Part shown: piece by piece, positions 61,060 through 64,000 of the stretch
How positions within the stretch are numbered: the first letter of the stretch is position 1
Layout of the letters: every line of letters starts with the position of its first letter
NCBI RefSeq assembly: GCF_019049255.1
Contig: NZ_JAGMUJ010000084.1
Coordinates: forward strand, 272,397-336,396
Origin: Streptomyces sp. AC558_RSS880
GTDB taxonomy: Bacteria > Actinomycetota > Actinomycetes > Streptomycetales > Streptomycetaceae
Direction: 5' to 3'
Length of the DNA: 64,000 nt
Position numbers and translations under genes: made by a program
The notes under the pieces: model-generated
What the model saw: only the letters and a program-made list of their open reading frames with translations
Told to the model about the DNA's origin: nothing
Database searches by the model: none

Positions 61060-61767
61060 GTGCCCGAAGCTGGCCGGCAGGAATCCCGTCTGCCGGAAGG
61101 ACGTTCCTTGCTCAGCCGTGCCGCCGCCGTCCTGCTGCCGCTGTTCGGGCGGCTCACCGTCACCCGCGAGACCGACGGGCCGTTCCCCGCGGGCAGTGTC
61201 TTCGTCGCCAACCACGACTCGCTGGCCGATCCGGCGCTCGTGCTGGCCGCCCTGCGCGAGGTGGGCGTGGCACCGGCCGTCCTGGCGACGGCGGGGCTGT
61301 GGCGGGTGCCGGTGCTGGGGCGCGCCCTGTCGCAGGGCGGGCACGTTCCCGTGCACCGGGGATCGGCCCGCGCGGCGGACGCGCTGGAGGCCGCGGCGGA
61401 GGTGGTGCGGTCGGGACGCCATGTGCTCATCTACGCGGAGGGGGGCCTGCCGTCGCGCCGGGACGCGGGGTGTGCCGCGCCCCGGCCGTTCCGTACCGGT
61501 CTGGCACGGCTTTCAGCCGCCACCGGCGCCCCGGTCGTCCCCGTGGGCCAGGCGGGGGCCCGGCGGCTGGCCTCCGGACCGGTCGCGAAGCAACTGGCCG
61601 GTGTGCTCACCGCTCCGGTGCGCCGTCCGCGCCTCCACGTCCACATCGGCCGTCCCGTGCGCCTGCCGTCCGGGACGGCGGCCGGTACGGAGGCGGCGCA
61701 CCGGGCGGTCGCCACCGCCTGGCGGCGGGCCGCCCGGGCCGTGGGCGAGCAGGTCCACGACGGCTGA
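61060..61767 (+). CDS. 1-acyl-sn-glycerol-3-phosphate acyltransferase-like protein (PlsC family)
   Basis: The 235-residue protein has the PlsC motifs: VANHDSLADPAL (H-x4-D catalytic pair), a substrate-binding VHRGSARAADALEAA, IYAEGGLPSRRD (variant of FPEGTRS) and VVPVGQAGARRL. It should add an acyl chain to a glycerol phosphate or related acceptor. The second motif is divergent, so the acceptor could differ from lysophosphatidate. Start GTG 61060 lacks a strong ribosome site. Confidence 0.85.
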   Translation: MPEAGRQESRLPEGRSLLSRAAAVLLPLFGRLTVTRETDGPFPAGSVFVANHDSLADPALVLAALREVGVAPAVLATAGLWRVPVLGRALSQGGHVPVHRGSARAADALEAAAEVVRSGRHVLIYAEGGLPSRRDAGCAAPRPFRTGLARLSAATGAPVVPVGQAGARRLASGPVAKQLAGVLTAPVRRPRLHVHIGRPVRLPSGTAAGTEAAHRAVATAWRRAARAVGEQVHDG

Positions 61768-61789
61768 CCGGGCGGCTACCGGTCGGCGG

Positions 61790-62233
61790 CTACCGGTCGT
61801 CCGTGTCGGTGCGGCCGACCAGGCGTTCGTAGCGCTGCCGGGCGGCCTGCGGGCTGCGCAGGCCGAGGCCGAAGGCGATCTCGGGCCAGGTCATGCCGCG
61901 TCCGCGCGCCATCTCGAGGAGTCCGACCTCCAGTTCGTCCATCTCCGCGCGGGCACGCGGTACGAGGCTCAGCGCGGCGGTGATGTCCGCGCGGTCCACC
62001 TCGGGTTCGCCGTCCTCGGGCAGCGCGGCGCCGCTGAGCAGGAAGGCCACGAGCCTGACCGCCTCGTGCGGACCGATCACGCCGGGGTGGATCTGGCGGC
62101 GGCGCTGTGCGTCCGTGGCCGCGTGCCGCTCGGCGATGCGGAACAGGGAGGCGTACACCCGTTGTGCTCGTGCCGCGTCGGAACTCGGCGGTGTGAAGGG
62201 GTCGTCGGAGTGTTCGTGAGTCTTCGGAGACAT
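61790..62233 (-). CDS. Small helix-turn-helix DNA-binding protein
   Basis: The 147-residue protein ends with a sigma-like or MarR-like helix-turn-helix: ELEVGLLEMARGRGMTWPEI, AFGLGLRSPQAARQRYERLV. In Streptomyces such proteins are often encoded divergently from a SRPBCC/AHSA1 gene, as here. ATG 62233 lies 24 bases from a 17-bp palindrome it probably binds. Confidence 0.82.
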   Translation of the reverse strand: MSPKTHEHSDDPFTPPSSDAARAQRVYASLFRIAERHAATDAQRRRQIHPGVIGPHEAVRLVAFLLSGAALPEDGEPEVDRADITAALSLVPRARAEMDELEVGLLEMARGRGMTWPEIAFGLGLRSPQAARQRYERLVGRTDTDDR

Positions 62234-62257
62234 GGCACGAGCATCACAGGATGAACA

Positions 62258-62274
62258 TTCCGTTGTCAACGGAA
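62258..62274. promoter_or_regulatory. 17-bp palindromic operator between the HTH and SRPBCC genes
   Basis: TTCCGTTG and CAACGGAA are perfect 8-base inverted arms around one T. The site is the only AT-rich element in the 139-bp divergent gap and lies 24 bases upstream of the HTH start. The most economical reading is autoregulation by the HTH protein and joint control of the SRPBCC gene. Confidence 0.6.
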
Positions 62275-62372
62275 AATTTCCACCGGAGACCGATGACTCC
62301 CCACGCCCCCGCACGTCTGCACCTGCGACGGACTCATCCGCCGACCGGGACACAAGACGAGGGGACAACGCC

Positions 62373-62816
62373 ATGAGCGCCGAGCGGACCACCACGGACA
62401 ACGCCTTCTCCTACCACCTGACCCGCACGCTGGACGCCCCCGTGGGCAGGGTGTGGCAGGCGTGGACCACTCCGGACCGGTACGCCCGGTGGGCGTACGC
62501 CGCTCCCGGCTCCGTCGAGATGGACGTACGGCCGGGCGGCGCCTGGAAGGCCACCATGGTCACGCCGGACGGCGGCGAGTTCCCGCTGACCGGGTCCTAC
62601 CTCGACGTCGCCGAGAACCGCCTGCTGGTGGTGGGGATGGACGTGCCCGGGAAGCCCGAGCCGTCGGTGATGGCCGTGGAACTCGCCGAGGACGGCGGCC
62701 GGACGCGGATCGCGCTCCGCCAGACGTGCGACACGGCGGAGGAGCGCGACATGGCCGAGCAGGGCAGCACCATGCTCCTCGACGGTCTGACCGCCTTCCT
62801 GGCCGAGGACGCCTAG
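62373..62816 (+). CDS. SRPBCC (AHSA1-like) domain protein
   Basis: The 147-residue protein reads YHLTRTLDAPVGRVWQAWTT at the start, then MDVRPGGAWKATMVTPDGGE, and ends MLLDGLTAFLAEDA, the AHSA1 pattern. In bacteria such proteins bind hydrophobic ligands or act with HTH repressors in small two-gene units. GAGGGG lies eight bases before ATG 62373. Confidence 0.88.
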   Translation: MSAERTTTDNAFSYHLTRTLDAPVGRVWQAWTTPDRYARWAYAAPGSVEMDVRPGGAWKATMVTPDGGEFPLTGSYLDVAENRLLVVGMDVPGKPEPSVMAVELAEDGGRTRIALRQTCDTAEERDMAEQGSTMLLDGLTAFLAEDA

Positions 62817-62907
62817 GCGACGGGCCGGGCTCGCGTGGTCGGACCCGCCCGCCGGTGCGACGCTGGGGTGGACAGGTTCCGAGGACGAGAGCCCTGGAGG
62901 GAGACCG

Positions 62908-64000
62908 ATGGGACGGGACGTCCCGGCGCTCACCTTCACCCGCGAGGACCGCCGCCGCTACCGGATCAAGATGCAGGAGTGCCTCGAGACGTTCGCGCAG
63001 ATGCTGCGCGAGTCACGCTTCGAGGCCGAGCGGCCCCAGGTGGGTCTGGAGATCGAGCTGAACCTGGTCGACGACCGGGCCGAGCCCGCGATGCGCAACA
63101 CCGATGCGCTGGAGGCGATCGCGGACCCGGCCTGGGCCACGGAGCTGGGCCGGTTCAACCTCGAGATCAACATCCCGCCGCGGCGGCTCACGGCGGGCGG
63201 CCCCGACTCCTGGGAGTCCGAGATCCGCGACGCGCTGAACCACGCGGAGGAGCGCGCCAGGTCGATCGGCGCCCGTCTGATCATGACGGGCATCCTCCCC
63301 ACCCTGCGCCAGGAGGACGTCGGCGAGGGAGCGCTGTCGGAGAACCCGCGCTACCGGCTGCTCAACGACCAGATCTTCGCGGCGCGCGGGGAGGACCTGC
63401 ACATCGAGGTGACCGGCATCGACCGGCTGCGCACCTACGCGGACACGATCACCCCGGAGGCCGCCTGCACCAGCACGCAGTTCCACCTCCAGGTGTCCCC
63501 GGAACAGTTCGCCGCCTACTGGAACGCGGCGCAGGCGATCGCCGGCGTCCAGGTCGCGCTCGCCGCCAACTCCCCCTTCCTGTTCGGCAAGGAGCTCTGG
63601 CACGAGACCCGGATCCCGCTGTTCGAGCAGGCCACCGACACCCGCCCGCAGGAGATCAAGGTGCAGGGCGTGCGGCCCCGGGTGTGGTTCGGGGAGCGCT
63701 GGATCACCAGCGTCTTCGACCTCTTCGAGGAGAACCTGCGCTACTTCCCGGCCCTGCTGCCCCTGTGCGACGAGCAGAACCCGGCGGAGACGCTGGAGCG
63801 GGGCGACATCCCCGAACTCGGGGAGCTGACCCTGCACAACGGCACCATCTACCGCTGGAACCGCCCGGTCTACGCCGTCGCCCAGGACAAACCGCACGTA
63901 CGGGTGGAGAACCGGGTGCTGCCCGCCGGCCCGACCGTGGCCGACACCCTCGCCAACGGCGCCTTCTACTACGGGCTGACCCGCGCCCTGGTGGAGGAGG
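62908..64000 (+). CDS. Glutamate-cysteine ligase family 2 (GCS2) protein, 3' end cut off
   Basis: ATG 62908, with GGAGGGAG five bases upstream, opens a frame that runs off the window after 364 codons. It has VGLEIELNLVDDRAEP (ATP/Mg-binding Glu pair), RFNLEINIPPRRL, a CTSTQFHLQV strand and NGTIYRWNRPVY with VRVENRVLPAGPTV, all features of carboxylate-amine ligases of the GCS2 family (relatives include gamma-glutamylcysteine synthetase and EgtA). Streptomyces make mycothiol and ergothioneine rather than glutathione, so EgtA-type or another gamma-glutamyl ligase role is possible. Confidence 0.9.
   Translation, partial: MGRDVPALTFTREDRRRYRIKMQECLETFAQMLRESRFEAERPQVGLEIELNLVDDRAEPAMRNTDALEAIADPAWATELGRFNLEINIPPRRLTAGGPDSWESEIRDALNHAEERARSIGARLIMTGILPTLRQEDVGEGALSENPRYRLLNDQIFAARGEDLHIEVTGIDRLRTYADTITPEAACTSTQFHLQVSPEQFAAYWNAAQAIAGVQVALAANSPFLFGKELWHETRIPLFEQATDTRPQEIKVQGVRPRVWFGERWITSVFDLFEENLRYFPALLPLCDEQNPAETLERGDIPELGELTLHNGTIYRWNRPVYAVAQDKPHVRVENRVLPAGPTVADTLANGAFYYGLTRALVEE

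Noticed and set aside
1..64000. tRNA, rRNA or CRISPR loci
   Set aside because: No cloverleaf with a GTTCGA-type T-loop, no rRNA stretch and no regularly spaced repeats were seen.

Overview
The window is actinobacterial, almost certainly Streptomyces: G+C is very high, third codon positions are G/C throughout, genes are chained by ATGA/GTGA overlaps, and it carries a conservon (CvnABCD plus P450), Tat signals, and DUF574, XRE/DUF5753 and pirin families typical of the genus. No rRNA, tRNA or CRISPR array was seen. Both ends cut a gene.

Layout. 1-2.2 kb: a partial FAD monooxygenase divergent from a flavin/F420 luciferase-like oxidoreductase with a TTA codon. 2.3-10.4 kb: a minus-strand operon of ROK regulator, sulfonate-type ABC permease/ATPase/lipoprotein, Cys-type sulfatase and its formylglycine-generating enzyme, divergent from a Tat-exported glycosidase. 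10.7-13.1 kb: a DHA2 drug exporter and a secreted EEP-family phosphodiesterase. 13.3-26.2 kb: a patchwork of intact genes (ECF41 sigma factor, PTS EIIBC, CMD protein, cupin, flavohaemoglobin, serine hydrolase, NarK) among many decayed genes (alpha-galactosidase, cupin, NmrA, alpha/beta hydrolase, haemerythrin, SnoaL). 26.3-33.7 kb: narGHJI plus a VKOR gene. 33.8-41.6 kb: LtrA-like protein, then a conservon extended by two P450s and a crotonase. 41.6-46.5 kb: frameshifted DinB gene, WYL regulator, acetyltransferase, DUF574 methyltransferase, XRE regulator and anti-sigma-like ATPase. 46.7-49.9 kb: two DJ-1/PfpI proteins and an HD protein divergent from a DJ-1/AraC regulator. 50.0-54.7 kb: an IS-rich segment with a beta-propeller phytase, bounded by 167-bp direct repeats of the pirin 3' end. 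54.5-64 kb: pirin, Cys-rich pentapeptide-repeat protein, a PaoABC-like molybdenum aldehyde oxidoreductase with accessory genes, an acyltransferase, an HTH/SRPBCC pair and the start of a glutamate-cysteine ligase.

How it fits together. The sulfatase, its maturase, a transporter, a ROK regulator and a glycosidase look like one catabolic unit; both divergent promoters have their -35 box inside an inverted repeat. NarK, NarGHJI, a haemerythrin relic, a nitroreductase relic, an NsrR-type site at hmp and a DosR-like box at narG point to low-oxygen and nitrogen-oxide physiology. Five genes contain the rare TTA codon (oxidoreductase, cvnC, XRE regulator, its divergent ATPase, phytase), which would make them depend on the bldA tRNA. 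Everything here was read by eye; no database search was run.
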